A stretch of DNA of 64,000 bases from Adiantum capillus-veneris (Eukaryota > Streptophyta > Polypodiopsida > Polypodiales > Pteridaceae). Position numbers and translations under genes: made by a program. This document shows, in pieces, positions 45,765-59,405 of this stretch (position 1 is the first letter of the stretch; every line of letters starts with the position of its first letter). The stretch lies in assembly GCA_014529385.2 (NCBI GenBank), contig CM043958.1, positions 75,961,169-76,025,168 on the forward strand, given 5' to 3'. Under the pieces are notes generated by a model that saw nothing but the letters and a program-made list of their open reading frames with translations, was not told the origin of the DNA and did not search any database.

Positions 45765-46451
45765 TAGAGGTTCACCGATGAATGAAAAGAAGAGAGTAGA
45801 GGTTATATGTAGATCTATGTGTGTGTGTGTGTGTGTGTGAGAGACAGAGAGAGAGAGAGAAAGAAATCAAAGAGGCGTTGATCAATGAAAGAGAAAGGAA
45901 GATAGGAGGAGAGAGAAAGAGAGACAAAGAGATAAAAAAGAGGTTGATTTTCAACAAACTGCTCATGTTGAAGTATCCTCAATTTTTGTTAAAAGATGAC
46001 AAAATGGTGGGTCGACTATACGTACATGTAGATAGATAGATAGACAGAGGGAGAGAGAGAGAAGAAGAAGACACGCTCTACCTTCAATAAATTGCATACG
46101 TTGGACCGTTTCCTTAGAATAAAATTTTGATAACCATTCTACTACATCTTGAAAATAGAGGGATTTTTAATTCTCTCTCTTCTCTCTCTCTCAACGAGGA
46201 GAGATTAATTTGTATTACTTGAAAACAACTTTAAGAATGCCCAAATGGTGATGATTCCAAGCGCATTGAAGAAACAACCTAAACGTGTGAGAAACTTAGT
46301 ACAACTAGCCACATGAGCAAGTTGGAAAAACCAAAAACCGAATGAAAAACCCTCTCCTAAAGGATTAAAGTCTGCCCATGGTAAGCTAAATGGAGAGAGG
46401 ATGATTGCAAAATCAAAAAGATAAGCAATTCCACAAAGAGCACGCTCTATA

Positions 46452-46475
<24 letters not shown>
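45530..46475. repeat. Microsatellite-rich repeat block, copy 1
   Basis: Diverged direct repeat of 47717-48500. Shared words include GAGGTTTGTGG, ATCCTCAATTTTTG, GAAGAAGAAGACA, CGAGGAGAG, GCCCAAATGGTGA and ACAACTAGCCACATGA. Compound (TG)n(AG)n tracts lie at 45631-45683, 45729-45765 and 45813-45862. Confidence 0.82.
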
Positions 46476-46540
<65 letters not shown>

Positions 46541-46600
46541 TTATACACACAAACACACACTCATGATGATAATTTCTCATGTATGTATGTGTGTGTGTAA

Positions 46601-46663
<63 letters not shown>
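46461..46663. repeat. Long inverted microsatellite (TC)n(AC)n / (GT)n(GA)n
   Basis: Left arm (TC)n then (AC)n (46457-46538); right arm (TG)n then (AG)n (46588-46663). Between them the words CATTTATACACACA and TGTGTGTGTAAATG are also complementary in part, giving a potential hairpin or cruciform with a short loop. Confidence 0.82.
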
Positions 46664-46668
<5 letters not shown>

Positions 46669-47642
46669 ATACTCCCTTACAACCAAATCAAGCGAAATAT
46701 ATACAAATATATAAATTTACTTCCATCTCCCACACACACACACACACACACACAAAGTAGTATCCTCATCAAATGTGTTAATATGACCTATGGGACCAAA
46801 TCAAACATGTCAAATGATTTATTCTAGCTTGATTAATGACTCTCGATGCTTGAGGACAATGGAGATGAGGGTGACAATTGAGCATTCATGAAGTAGCTAG
46901 GAGGCCGGAGGAAAACGAATTTAAATGTGATCAAATTGTAGCACTCAAATAGGCTACGAAGCTAAGCCTACTAAAATTGCAAGGGATATAGTGTATGTGC
47001 AACAATAGAGAGCACTTCCCAAATGTCCTAATCATGTTTCATATCAAAGGGAGTGGAACCTAAGTTGGATCAATGCTTAGGTGTAAAGTGTAGATGAGAA
47101 TATAGGCTGAAAAATTTAAACATGACCTTAATAGATCATCTCTCAGAGACTACCATGCTTTAACAATTGATAGCCATGTGGTAATTGGGATGGTCATAAA
47201 TTGTCACAACTTAACTATATATCTTGTTCTACTTTACATAAGGCAAATGTACCAATTTATAACACAAAAAGACACTTTAGATGGAGATTTTATTATTGAA
47301 TGAAAATTTATTTTTTTAAAATATCTTTGGAGCAATATTGATATTTTTAAGAATATTGTATAAATTTATATTTGAAATTTTAAAAAATAAAACTAGAGAG
47401 AGACACTTCTATACTCTCTCATGAAGTGCTTGAACAATAAGTAGATGTTAGGCACCTCTGTTCTTACCCCTCTTCCCCTAATTCAACGGTTACCATAGTG
47501 AGTGTGTCTATGTATGTGCACACACACTATAGAGACACTAACAAAAACTCAAATATTGAGTATGTTTCTATGAAGAGAAGGGGCTTGCCTACTTATGACA
47601 AAGCTGGACCATCCATGGGCCAACTCTAGATGCAGCTCAAGA

Positions 47643-47706
<64 letters not shown>

Positions 47707-47716
47707 GTAAATAAAG

Positions 47717-47813
47717 GAGGTTTGTGGGCAACTCACGAGACCAGGTTTGGCACGAGCATATCTACTTGTGTGAGTTGCCTTTAGGGATCATAGATAGGCC
47801 ACTCCCAATGCAG

Positions 47814-47881
<68 letters not shown>

Positions 47882-47984
47882 TCAGAGAGAGGTTGTTTTT
47901 TGACAATTGCTCATGTCGAAGAATCCTCAATTTTTGGTAAAAGATAATAAACATATTTTTCTTGTCGATGAAATAGCCGATTGT

Positions 47985-48032
<48 letters not shown>

Positions 48033-48172
48033 CTAGATAGATAGATAGATAGATAGAGGGGACAAGAGAAGAAGAAGACAAGTTCCACCTCCAATAAATC
48101 TCAGACTATGGACCTTTTCTTTGAGGGAAATTTGGATCACCATTCTACTAATCTAGACAATAAAAGGAATTT

Positions 48173-48226
<54 letters not shown>

Positions 48227-48481
48227 GAGGAGAGGCTAAATTGTATTACTTGAAAGAAAATCTAAAAATGCCCAAATGGTGACAATTTAGAGGGCACTCA
48301 AGCAACAAACTCAAACTATGAGAATTGAGTACAACTAGCCACATGAAAAATTTGAAAAATCCAAAAATCAAATTGAAAACTTGTCCTTAAGAGATTACAA
48401 TTTTCCCACGGTAAGCTAAATGGACAGAGGATGATAGAATCCTCAGGAAAACATATATTGCACTTCCACCAAAATCACTGT

Positions 48482-48500
<19 letters not shown>
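47717..48500. repeat. Microsatellite-rich repeat block, copy 2
   Basis: The second copy of 45530-46475, in the same orientation. (TG)n(AG)n lies at 47817-47881, (CA)n at 47988-48030, (GATA)n at 48034-48057 and (CT)n at 48182-48224. Confidence 0.82.
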
Positions 48501-48551
<51 letters not shown>

Positions 48552-51416
48552 TGGTACTTACTTATAGGATTCTTTAGTATAACTGACATTCTGGATTCAT
48601 ATAAACATGCTTCCTAGTTTCACTATATGGGTATCCACCGTGGGATATTGACCTTATAATTAGGAGTGGTACTAAAATTCTTAGCTGGCAAAAAACGTGG
48701 TTTACTACCCTCTCTAAACCTTTCCCTAAAGGCGCTTTGAGGTTTTTTGCCATGACAAACCGCATCACAGGCGGCCTCACAGTCTCGGATCCCCAGGAGG
48801 GGCTCGCTCCACTCAATACTCTGTGCACGCTACATGCATTCACTGATGGAGGACTTCCTCCTTCTTCTATTTAAAAGGTGAGGGTGCACTCTGCCCCTCA
48901 CTTAGCCTTGTGTGAGTTCTGCTTGCGTAAATTTTAAGGACTATGTATCTACTTTCTACTGCACCAAAAATGGAGCTTGCAACACAAACAACACAGGTTG
49001 GTTAGTATGCTTGGTATCATGAATTTTGTTTCTGTCTTATTTTTTATAATGTAACTCTTATGGTATTGAAATAGTAAGGCCCACTGCCTGGTTTGACTTG
49101 GCTTGGTAGAGCTTGTTAAAGGATGGATAGCTAGTAAGGACCACGGTGTGGGTTAGCATTTCTTAAACAGTTGGTTTTTCTCCTTGCCTATAACTGGTTG
49201 AGCCCATTATGTTGGCTATGTGTAGAATTATATGGTTAATGGTGATGAAGTTTAAAAATTCTTGGGGCATAGCTTGTATCTTACTACTTTTTTTTTTTTT
49301 GCATTGTGAAAAATTTTCATTGGCTTGAAGCATTCGGCTACTGCCGCCTGGCTGGAGTATACTATATTCCATTAGAAACTATGCATCATCAGTAATAAGT
49401 TACAGGAGCATACTGTAGAGTTAAAATCTGTAAAAAAAGGAGGGGCCTAACTCGGTGAATACTGGTTTTGTTTACATGAGAATACATATACTACGCGCGG
49501 TGCAAAAAAATGGGGAGCATAACCTGCCACTTTTACTGATAAAAACCACTCTATGGCTAGCTTTGTTTAGACAAATGAAGGCCCTACTAAGGTCTTTTGC
49601 TAACCCCTCAGGTGGGTTTCGCTGGGTTTCGGTTTTTTATAGATGACACACATTATTTTAATGAAGGAAGAACTTAATAATGTGGTTCTGGCTTGAATTC
49701 GGTACCACTTTACACTAAAAGCTATTTTAATGCTCTGTGATAACTGGTTCACTGGTTTTTCAAGGATGGTATTTGTCTAAAAGTACTAGATTTGGCATAC
49801 AATGGTCATAAACATACTAACAACACGGACAACATTGATTTCTGTGCAATGACTTGGGGGAGTATGATGTGGTATCTGCCTCTTAGCTTGACATAGGAGT
49901 AATAAAGTGTTGAAAGCTTTAGGATGAATTATATGCAACTAGAGGGTCTTTCACATGTTACTGACGCTATATCATCATTTGCATGACACTTACTCAATTT
50001 GGTAATATCTACTGAGTAGGTTCTCTTATTGAACCATTTTGTCATGTCATTTACATATACTGATAAACCCTACATTATGGGTTGGTGCACTAAACTTTGT
50101 AGTGATTTCCTTGCCCATTGAGAAGTTAAGTATACCGTCTATGCATAATGGAGCTTTGGTTGGACCCATTGTATGGGGTGGCATAACATGCCGCTTAGCC
50201 TGGTAGGAACCACTGTATGGTTGACTTTGCTTAAATGAAGGCACTACTATGGATTGTTGTTCCTTGTTGATTAACCGGGTAAGGGCCATCATAATGGTTG
50301 GATATGCTTGAGTGTATGTGGAAAACGATGAATGAATCAACATTCTTATGATAAGACACGATCCGACTCCTACTGTTGCGCTGCATATAACTGAACATTG
50401 GTGAGTTTGAGGTAATTGGGGATGCATTATAAGGATTTACTACCACTCGACTTATCAGTTCTTGCTGGTTTTGAATTTGATAAATGGTATTGGTTGTTTT
50501 TTGTTAACTTGATACATAGCGCATAATATTATTGGCCAAATAAAAATAAGGGGCCCGATTGCCTACTGTCTTTTTTAATAGTTGATTGGGATGGTGTTTT
50601 TTTGGGGATCCCCCGACTGCGTACTACTGCTAAACTTAGTTGATTACAAGTTGCTATTAATTGGGGGATGCTATAAATTTCTAGCATTCACATGATCAAG
50701 GACTTAGTTGTAAAGAGGCCCATAAAGGCATCTATTTCTCTTACTTCATAGTTGAGCATTCGGTCCGGCTAGAAACTATGTCTACACTAAGGGATCTCTA
50801 CCACTTGGTTTACTCAAGTGACATATAATGAAGCTAAGTGACATACAAACTTTGAAAGGAGAGTTCCATAAACCACAATTGAAGGGTATACTTCATCTAT
50901 CTTAATTAAAACAAAAACCTAGTTTGATATTCTTGAACTACTAAATAGCAATCTTCCTTAGACTCTTGGCAAGTGGAAATTTTAGCTTTTTGAAAAGATG
51001 GGGAGGACTATTCACTTGGAGCAGAAGGATTTATGGCCTTCTAAACATGATAATATTTCAAACTTTGGAAAAATAAAACATTTTTTATGAATACTCTAGA
51101 CTAGGCTTAAAAGTTCCTTTTTTTTTAATAAAAGATGTCCATTGTTCCCTATAAAACACATCCAAGGCTAACATATCTATTGTCTTGTTTGGATGGATGC
51201 AGGTAAGGAAGTCCAATACATGATTACATATACACCTATTGCAAGGGAAGTAATTCTGATATCTATATACTAGAATGAGGCTTCATTCATACAAACATTG
51301 TACAAACATAATTCTAAGACTCGGTTGTTTTTGTATTTATCATTTCCCTTTCTATGAAGCCATATATCTTCTGAATGTAAAAGTTCAATTATGTCTTATT
51401 ATTTATGGTAAAACAA

Positions 51417-51467
<51 letters not shown>

Positions 51468-54324
51468 GATAGTATATTGATGCATAATGCTTGAAAAAGC
51501 TATCAAAAAGAAAGGATACGTCTAGAAATGGATGTTGACACATTCTGGAACCTGCTTGTTGCAACTCGTATCTGAAGGTCTACAATAAATGATCGTGATG
51601 ATTATAGTGGAGTACATTTAAGGTAGGTGCTTTTTCACCTATTTAGAATAATTTATGGTGTGTCATAAAATTTTGATTTTCAATTATAATGTCATCTTGA
51701 TAAATGCATTTCTTAAACCTAAAACATCAAGCTGTAGATCTGATGAAATATTGCAGGGTCTTGACTTTCTAGAAAATTTTGCAAATATTCTTGAAAATTA
51801 TGGCCGAGTTTATCTATCTAGCTCCTTTAGTTATCATGTTGTCCTACAAGAAAATGTCTCACCTTAAGATTTGAAGTCTTTGAGCTCAAGGTTTGAAGTC
51901 TTTGCATGCACATAGATGTACTTATGCACACACCTCATGTACACGTATGTAGTAAGCATGAGATATCCGTGTTAATGCTGGTATGAATTTTTGTTTTGAT
52001 AAGTTGAATGAAGTACAGAGGAAATTCTAGAATAAATTCTATTTATTGGTTGACAAGCTTCTCATAATATGGAAGAATAATCTAGTCCCTAGATATTGTT
52101 CATCAATGGAATATTTTGTACGTTCAACCTCATATGAGGGTCTTGTAAGAGATAGAAGTGAATGGAATTTTTGAAAATAAAGTCCAAAAACAGACAAAGT
52201 GCGGGCAAATGTTTTGGGAATTGTGCTTGGCTACTAATACTCCATGGATATTAATAAAATGAAATTTGTCAGAGATGCTTTTGTTAGAGGCTATCTTGTA
52301 AAAAAATTACATACGAAAACATATAATACTGACATGTGTGATAGTTTAATGCTGACATGTGTGACAATAGCTTGAATGGGGGGAACCGTGTCATGAGGTT
52401 TCCTTCTAATGATTGAATCTTACGAGCATGATGCTCTTTTAGATAAATGAAGTCCCCCCCCCCCCCACACACACACACACAGTGGTATACAATGAAACAA
52501 CCTAACTCATAGCTCATATCTGACTAGGTATCAAACAATGTTGGTAAGGTCATTCGGTAACTTATGTTGAGGTTAGGGATATCTTTATACCAACAAAAGT
52601 ATAATAGTGAACTGATTTTTTTCTTAGGCCTCGATTGATTATGTGCTGGATATTGCTTAAGTATGATGGGCATACTGATGTATCTAAAAATTACTCTTTT
52701 ACTTATCTTTTGAGATCCCGATGAGCTATTTATATCACGCTCATGCACACTTTCACAAGAAGAGATGCAATACCGTCTTTCCACTTGTCCTCTACAAATG
52801 GACGTGCTCAAGGTTTTCTCAATTGATGGGAATTTGGGCGGATATAGTATTGATCAACTTTGCATAGTTTTCTAGATAAACAAGGCATGGTTTTTGGTCA
52901 AAAAATGTTATCCCCGCTTTTTGTACTAATGTCTTTAGGCATACATAATTAAGAGTGGTTTGAAATGGTATTGGCAAAGCACACCTTTATTTGGCAAAGC
53001 AAAGGTACATATGATACATATAGGCACATACCTAATTCTAATAGATGAGATGCTTTTTGTTTATGGTACTAAGCCTTAAACATCCGATGGAGGGTCTCAT
53101 TTAAAGATGGCATATACTAGAATTTTTTGAAAAAACACCTTAATTACAAACAAGATTCTATCCGATTTTAGTGAGATTGACTATATTGGTGTTTTAAAAC
53201 TTGTTTTTAATAAACAACGCACTAATACATCTATCTTTTAGAAAAAGAGGATCAACCTTCTTTGTTGACCAAGAGATCTACTTTATTGTTGCAAAAAAAG
53301 AATGATGTACAATGACTTTGATACATAGTTAAAAATAAATGATAGTACATGGGGTAGGATGCAAGCTAATTATGTAGGTGTGGCATATATAACAACTAGG
53401 CCTAGCTTTTACACTTGTAATATGCACAAGTGTAGCAAGTTCTAAATGATTGCTTTTGTATGGATGCAGGTAACAGCTGGATCCTTCTCTTCATAGGATT
53501 AGTATAGGTTTGTCTCTAGGGACTTGATATCTTCAAAATGGATTAGAGAAATAGCAATACTTGGATAATGAAATATTTACATCAGACATTTTTTCAGTAA
53601 ATATAAATTTTAGGTTATTGTTAACTGTTAAAGCAAACAATTGACATGATGTTATATACATGTAGCTTGTCTTTTGGATATATTGTTAATGTCCTCGTCC
53701 ATGTATCATTACCCTTGTCCTTATGTAAAATTTGATCTATTCCATTGTATGGTTCAATAGTTTGTATAATCAAACTATTGTTATGATTTTCATTTCAAAC
53801 ACACACACACACTTCTTTCTAGCTAGTCTTTTGTTGGCCAGCACCATACAATGGTAGTAGATTAGTTACATTACTACTAGCTTGACCCACCGAATCCAAA
53901 GGGATGGGTTGAGGCTCTTTAGCTCCTTAATTGGTCAAGCACTTACAAGTTTACATATAACCCATGTACTATAATCAATGTCCACCTATGAACGGGGGTG
54001 GAATTTCAAGTGGTTTTTGTTTTTTAGGATTAGAGTATATTATAGTGATTAGCATAACAACATAGCTCACAAATTTGGGTGATGAATCTACCAAAAACAT
54101 AAGAATTCAATTATGTAGTTCTTATAATACCATATCCTCTCCTTGGAGGACCCCTTTATCGTACAACAATTTGGTATTCTCATATCAAACCCTCTTTCAA
54201 CACATTACAATTGATTGATTTATAAACATGGAAGTTTCTATGTAGTATTTCTTGCAATTGGCGGAAGGTAGTTCCACTTGGTGGACTATCCTTCACCAAG
54301 TGAATCTTTCCTCTGGGATGGGGG
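48501..54324. other. Long AT-rich stretch without recognised genes
   Basis: I see no coding family here. A promoter-like stretch with TATTTAAA lies near 48869. Two imperfect copies of a phrase of about 90 bases (GCATAACMTGCCRCTT and following) occur at 49516-49600 and 50181-50265. (AC)n runs are at 51419-51465 and 53799-53812, and a poly-C/(CA)n run at 52456-52481. Confidence 0.4.
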
Positions 54325-54329
54325 AGGGT

Positions 54330-54435
54330 TGTTGAGCTATATATGGTATCTCTATATATAGAACCATGGTCCCCTTTATATAAACGCATCTCGTGTGATC
54401 AGTAGACTCACTTTGGGCATTGCATATGATTGTGT

Positions 54436-54508
<73 letters not shown>

Positions 54509-54535
54509 TGTCTCGTGTTGTGTCTCTCTTCAACA
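54330..54535 (+). repeat. TRIM-like element 5' LTR (206 bp)
   Basis: It starts TGTTGAGCTATATATGG and ends CTTCAACA, so the ends are inverted TGTTGA/TCAACA. A TATA box (TTTATATAAACG, about 54376) lies upstream of a long (CT)n tract (54440-54505). Confidence 0.92.
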
Positions 54536-54547
54536 TGGTATCAGAGT
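54536..54547 (+). other. TRIM-like element primer binding site
   Basis: TGGTATCAGAGT directly follows the LTR and matches the initiator tRNA-Met site at 11 of 12 bases. Confidence 0.9.
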
Positions 54548-56495
54548 TGCGGGGCGCACGACCATGAAGAGGAGATGTTAGGTCTCAAAAAATCATGAAG
54601 ATAAATATATACTTGTATAAATTACTGTTCAATATTCTATTTGGATTGTGTGAGCTGTGTGTAATTTTGTGTGCAAGGTCGTTGGAGCCCCAGACCTCCT
54701 CGGGAATTGTCTCATCTATCCCATGTAAATCCATAGGCCTGCGCCAAGAGAAAGGCCTTCACTTATGCATGCAATACAGCGTCTCGGAAGCACACTTAAG
54801 CCTATCCCAGGTAAGTCCATAGGCCTGTAAGAGAAAGGTTTTTGAGAAGGTGTATCGTCGTCGCAGCAGCGTCTGCAGTAACGCTTTTATTAGCTGCTAC
54901 GTATAATTCTCTTTTTAATTTGATGTTATTTTAAGCATCATCGCTATCGTCGTCGTATTGAGCCTGGTTCTTTTTTAACTATGGTGCTATTTTAATGATG
55001 AGAAGCCTGCTAATTAGTGCCAGCACAGATTAAAATACAAGGCGGGCATGTGAAGACAGTAAGGGGTAGGCAGGCTTAGTCGAAGTTATCAAGGCGGGGA
55101 CCGAGTGCAAGCGATGGGACTGCAGACCCTCAGCCCCTGTGTCTCACAACGGCGACAAGCCCTAGCCTCAATCTATTATTGTTTTAGCTCGCCTCACAGA
55201 CACACAGAAAAAGAAGTCCCAAAATACACAGGCCGACTAAAAATAGGCAGCAAAAAGCAGCGTTGACTACTGCGACCTCCTTTGCACCAACCTTGTCTTC
55301 TGCCTCTACAGGGCATCTCAGAGTAGCGACATTAGACTTATTACATTAGTAATTCTTCGATGTAGTTGTTTATGCGTCCAGAGTTCCCGAGTGCAGCCTG
55401 ATAGAGCACAGTTGGCTATTATTAGGCATTGTCTATGGTAGCAGTGAATAATCAAAAACACATATTTAGAAGATATTACGCTATTTTAAGAATATCAAGT
55501 TATTTTGAGCGGGGCGCCTCCGCCATACTACCTCATGCGATTTACAACATCCAAAAATCAGGTAGATTGACGTAGAGGTGCGGCACCCAAAAGCATTGCT
55601 AGCCCAAAACTAATATCCCTGTTTTGTGGTTGGCAACGTGCAGCCATTCACACTGTGCTCTTCGCTTCGAGAGATTTACACAAGTTTTAGTGCAAAAGCT
55701 TCAAATTTTGACCTAAACACCAAGAGAGTCTCGATTTGTTTCCTTTTCTTCATCGGCTAGGGATAAGAGCCAATCGTAAATGAGTGTAGTTTTGTCTTGT
55801 AAGAGGTTTTAAATGTTTATATTAGCCAATCATAAATGAACATATTTTTGTCTATGAGATTTTCCTTATGAGTCGATTCTTCCATGCATTCATCTGTCTA
55901 TAATTGATTATTATGTACTAACAATTCACTAGTTCTGATAGTGCTCGAAGATGCCCAAGAAATGTACCATGGTGAGTATTATGATGCATGGTACGTAAAA
56001 CAATAATGATGATTGTTATTTCAAAGCTTTTATTTGATTTGTTAAAAGTTGATGCCATGGTACGTACATTCATGATGATGATTAATATTTTACATCTTTT
56101 ATTTGATTTGTCGAAAGCATGTGTGATGCCATGATACATCAAGCCATGATGATGATTTCTATTTCAAAGTTTTTTTGAGCGTCTCTAATGCCACGGTGAA
56201 TACCGTGATGCCATGGTGCGTAAAGCCATGATGATGATTACTATTTTGTAGTTTTTATTTGATTTGAAGAAAACGTCTCTGATGCCATGGTGCGTAAAGC
56301 CATGACGATTGCTATTTCAAAGCTTTTTTGAGCGTCTCTTATGCCATGGTGAATATCGTGATGCCATGGTACGTAAAGCCATGATGATGACAGCTACCAC
56401 CAGTTTGAGATCTTGGGAACCCCAATATGTTCATTACATCTTGGCTTTGTATATATGTGTGTACATGTGATTACATTGATAGTATGTTTGTTTCT
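54548..56495 (+). other. Non-coding interior of the TRIM-like element
   Basis: No retroelement protein is encoded. A tandem-like array (about 55960-56390) repeats GATGCCATGGTRCGTAAAG, CCATGATGATGAT and TTTTTTGAGCGTCTCT in units of variable length. Confidence 0.7.
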
Positions 56496-56506
56496 GTGAG
56501 TGGGGG
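56496..56506 (+). other. TRIM-like element polypurine tract
   Basis: GTGAGTGGGGG lies directly before the 3' LTR. Confidence 0.75.
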
Positions 56507-56659
56507 TGTTGAGCTATATATGGTATCTCTATATATAGCACCCCGGTCCCCTCTATATAAACGCATCTCGTGTGATCTGTAGACACACTTTGGGGATTTC
56601 ATATGATTGTGTTGTCTCTCTCTCTTCTCCCTTGTCTCGTGTCGTGTCTCTCTTCAACA
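56507..56659 (+). repeat. TRIM-like element 3' LTR (153 bp)
   Basis: It has the same ends and TATA region as the 5' LTR; the difference in length is almost all due to the shorter (CT)n run. Confidence 0.92.
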
Positions 56660-56664
56660 AGGGC

Positions 56665-57456
56665 CACACACACACACACACACACATACAATATTGCATG
56701 TATCATTACTCATGCTTCACTACAAAAAAAAATGGACTGAAAGAGCATGGATTTATATTTTAAAAAAATCTTGTTTCTCACCTTTACATCTCAATTAACC
56801 CTTAATTACATGATCACAGGATAGCTGTCACAATAGCAACAAATGTTTGGACGCTCGGCCAAAGGTAAGATATGGTTGATTAAAATCACTCCTAGCTCCC
56901 TAGTGTGGGGTGTTTGGTTAAAATATCCTCGTAAGAGTATGCCAAAATGGGGATATAAATATATTTTATGATGTGGTAGAAACTGAGCTAGCAAAAATAA
57001 TTGTTTGGAAAACGAACGCTTCAATAAATGTCCCGCATAATATTACTGTGGCCCTAACCCTAGGGCTTCCTTTACCATCCCTAGACGGATATTGTTCTTG
57101 AAGTGTGCGTGACTCAAAAGGGTCACCCGTGTTACTCTTTTTTGATATGTCAGCCATTTAGTCTGTGCAACTGATGTTCCTAATTGAGGGAATAGAAGAC
57201 GTTCATAACAGAGTATGAAGTTTTGACTGATGGACTCTCTTGACTGCTGTAGATGAGCAATAGATATCGCTATTACCTGTTCTTGCATATAAGCCATAGC
57301 TGATGAAATATAAATACACAGTTTAAGACAACCTATTATAGAGACTTGTAAAATATGAATGAGTTTAGAAAAGCCCAAGGCGGTTACAATGCAATATGAG
57401 TTATAACTTGCCTTTCCTATATAGACCCATACTGCAACCACGAGTCTGTAGGTATC
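56665..57456. other. Non-coding stretch
   Basis: (CA)n at 56666-56686. No gene recognised. Confidence 0.5.
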
Positions 57457-59049
57457 TGTAACATTTAATGGCCTAATAACTTATTTGTAGTGGAAATTAG
57501 CATGAACATAGTGGGCATTTCATTAGAATAGATTCCTAATGAGAATTACAAGAGGGCTTGGGTGGAGAGAGCAACAAAAAGCATCACACCTAGTTAGATA
57601 GCATCGACAATACTTTCAAAAGAGAGAGAAATTAAGCTATTGACAACAGTTGAGGACCGGATTTGCATGGAGCCGGTCCCCCCTCCAAAAGGCTTTGTAT
57701 TATGGTTTCTCCCATCAAGAGAGACATTGTACAATACAATTCTTTGTGTTCCTTCAAGACTAGCTAGTGCAATGAAGATGGAAGCTTCATGCACTAATCA
57801 AAACACTTAATCAAACACAACTTGAATTATCCTCGTTCTCAGACCCAAGACCTCACACACCTTCGAAGATGGTGAGAGCTAGCAGGGTATGAGAGTAGAT
57901 TGAGAGAAAGAAGGAGTATCTTACGAGAAAGATGTACATCTCCTCACATAATCACTCATATTAGCATAGCTTAGCTTAGTAATTATCTTGGTAGAGAAGA
58001 TGAGCATGCATTGAATCTTGGCTCTTGGTTGGATTTGCATCCACATGCCAAGAGAGTGTTGATGTAGGCTTCTATCTCACAAGCTTGGAGTAGGTGATGA
58101 GCTCTCCATTAAAGCTTGGGAGGAGATAGAGTATTCTTTCTTCACACATGGTCAAGTGTGAGTGTGTGTGTGTCAATTCCAAGCAAAACTCAGCCCCCTC
58201 TCTCTCTTGGGCGAGCCCTTCCTGCTAAATTGGTCTGGCTTTTGCCTCATTGGACCTCCCCAAGTCAAGCCAATGGGTGTTAAGCAGCATAAGTGATAGC
58301 CTTCTGACATGTGTCCCCCTTTCCCCTTTTGTGAGAGCTTTAGGTAATTAAATAATTAAAATAAACTCTCATTGGACCCCTTTGCCTCCTGGCCAATAGG
58401 AATCAGCAAGCCATTGGTCTCCTGAATGCTCATTGGACCCCTTGGGAGACTGCCCAATAGTCTTCTAGGAGACTTAATTCTCATTGGCTTCTTTTATTAA
58501 ATGTTTTTAAATTAATTAAACTAGATTTACTCTAGCTTAATTCTCATTGGTCCACTTCAAGGGTCTTCCAATAGGAATTGGGCACACCTTGTGGGCATCT
58601 GGCCTAGGGAGCTGACATGTGTCCCTAATTCCCTTTGTGTAAAGGGAGCCTGTGTGTGTGTGTGTGTGTGGCTTTCTCTCTCATCCCCTACTAAATGGGC
58701 TCACCCCCTCCTTTGTAGGCTTTGAAGAAGACTTTTGTACACACACTAAGCATCCAATTTTCCCTAGGGTTGACCTTTGGACACAACCTTTGAATTTTGG
58801 AACCTTAGCATTTTGGAAGTCTTAATGGGCTGAACCTTAGGGTCTTTTTAGCCCATTGTTTCACATGGCTCTTTTGCAGATGGCCCCCCCTTTTTGATCC
58901 CTATTTTCCCTCCTTTGGATCCCTACTGTGGTCGGTGTGCTAGCTTAACCAATATTCTAGCTTTTTCTCCCCTGGTACCTCCCCACATTAAATGATCAGT
59001 TTAATATGAGAAAATCATTTAGGAGAATTAGATATTGATTATTATGACA
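57457..59049 (-). repeat. Chromovirus 3' LTR
   Basis: On the minus strand the LTR starts TGTCATAATAATC (59049), directly after a purine tract AAGAGAGAGGTAA. The far end is less sure; a TGTAAC at 57457 would give TGT...ACA ends and a length of 1.59 kb. The U3 part holds an array of CCAAT/ATTGG words (58245-58600) and a (GT)n run at 58648-58668. Confidence 0.55.
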
Positions 59050-59405
59050 TTACCTCTCTCTTGAAATCATAGTCGTCCTCGACTATGGTGTAGAGAAGAT
59101 AAAGCATATTCATGAGTCCTTTTCTTAGCGGGTAGAGGATCCCTATGTTACCCTACGACATCATTCCATAATGGATGACTAGTCCATTTGGTGCTTGAGA
59201 GCCTGAGGCTGCCGCAAGCATGTCTGCACATCAGTCCTATCAGTCTTCCATAGTAGAGTGACAAGCTTTACTTGGTGTTTGGGAGAGGTCGTCTCCACAA
59301 ACTTGATCTAAGCATGCATACTACTTTATTTTTGTGCACAAATAAAGAAAAAGAGAGTCTTATAAGACAAAAACTTTGTTCATTTTTAACATTTTGTACA
59401 TTTGC

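Larger units (their letters stand above)
54325..56664 (+). mobile_element. TRIM-like non-autonomous LTR retrotransposon
   Basis: Element 54330-56659 (2330 bp) with short LTRs, a primer site, a non-coding interior and a polypurine tract. It is bordered by AGGGT (54325-54329) and AGGGC (56660-56664), a five-base duplication with one change. No gag or pol is present, so it would need the enzymes of a copia-type partner. Confidence 0.88.

Noticed and set aside
45631-48032. Small open frames of Cys-Val or Arg-Glu repeats
   Set aside because: Direct translations of (TG)n and (AG)n microsatellites.
48860-49000. Promoter plus short first exon (TATTTAAA, then an ATG frame ending near a GT)
   Set aside because: No continuing exon or protein family could be found downstream.
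55960-56390. CRISPR-like spaced repeats
   Set aside because: Units vary in length and sequence, and this is plant DNA inside an LTR element; a decayed tandem repeat explains it.
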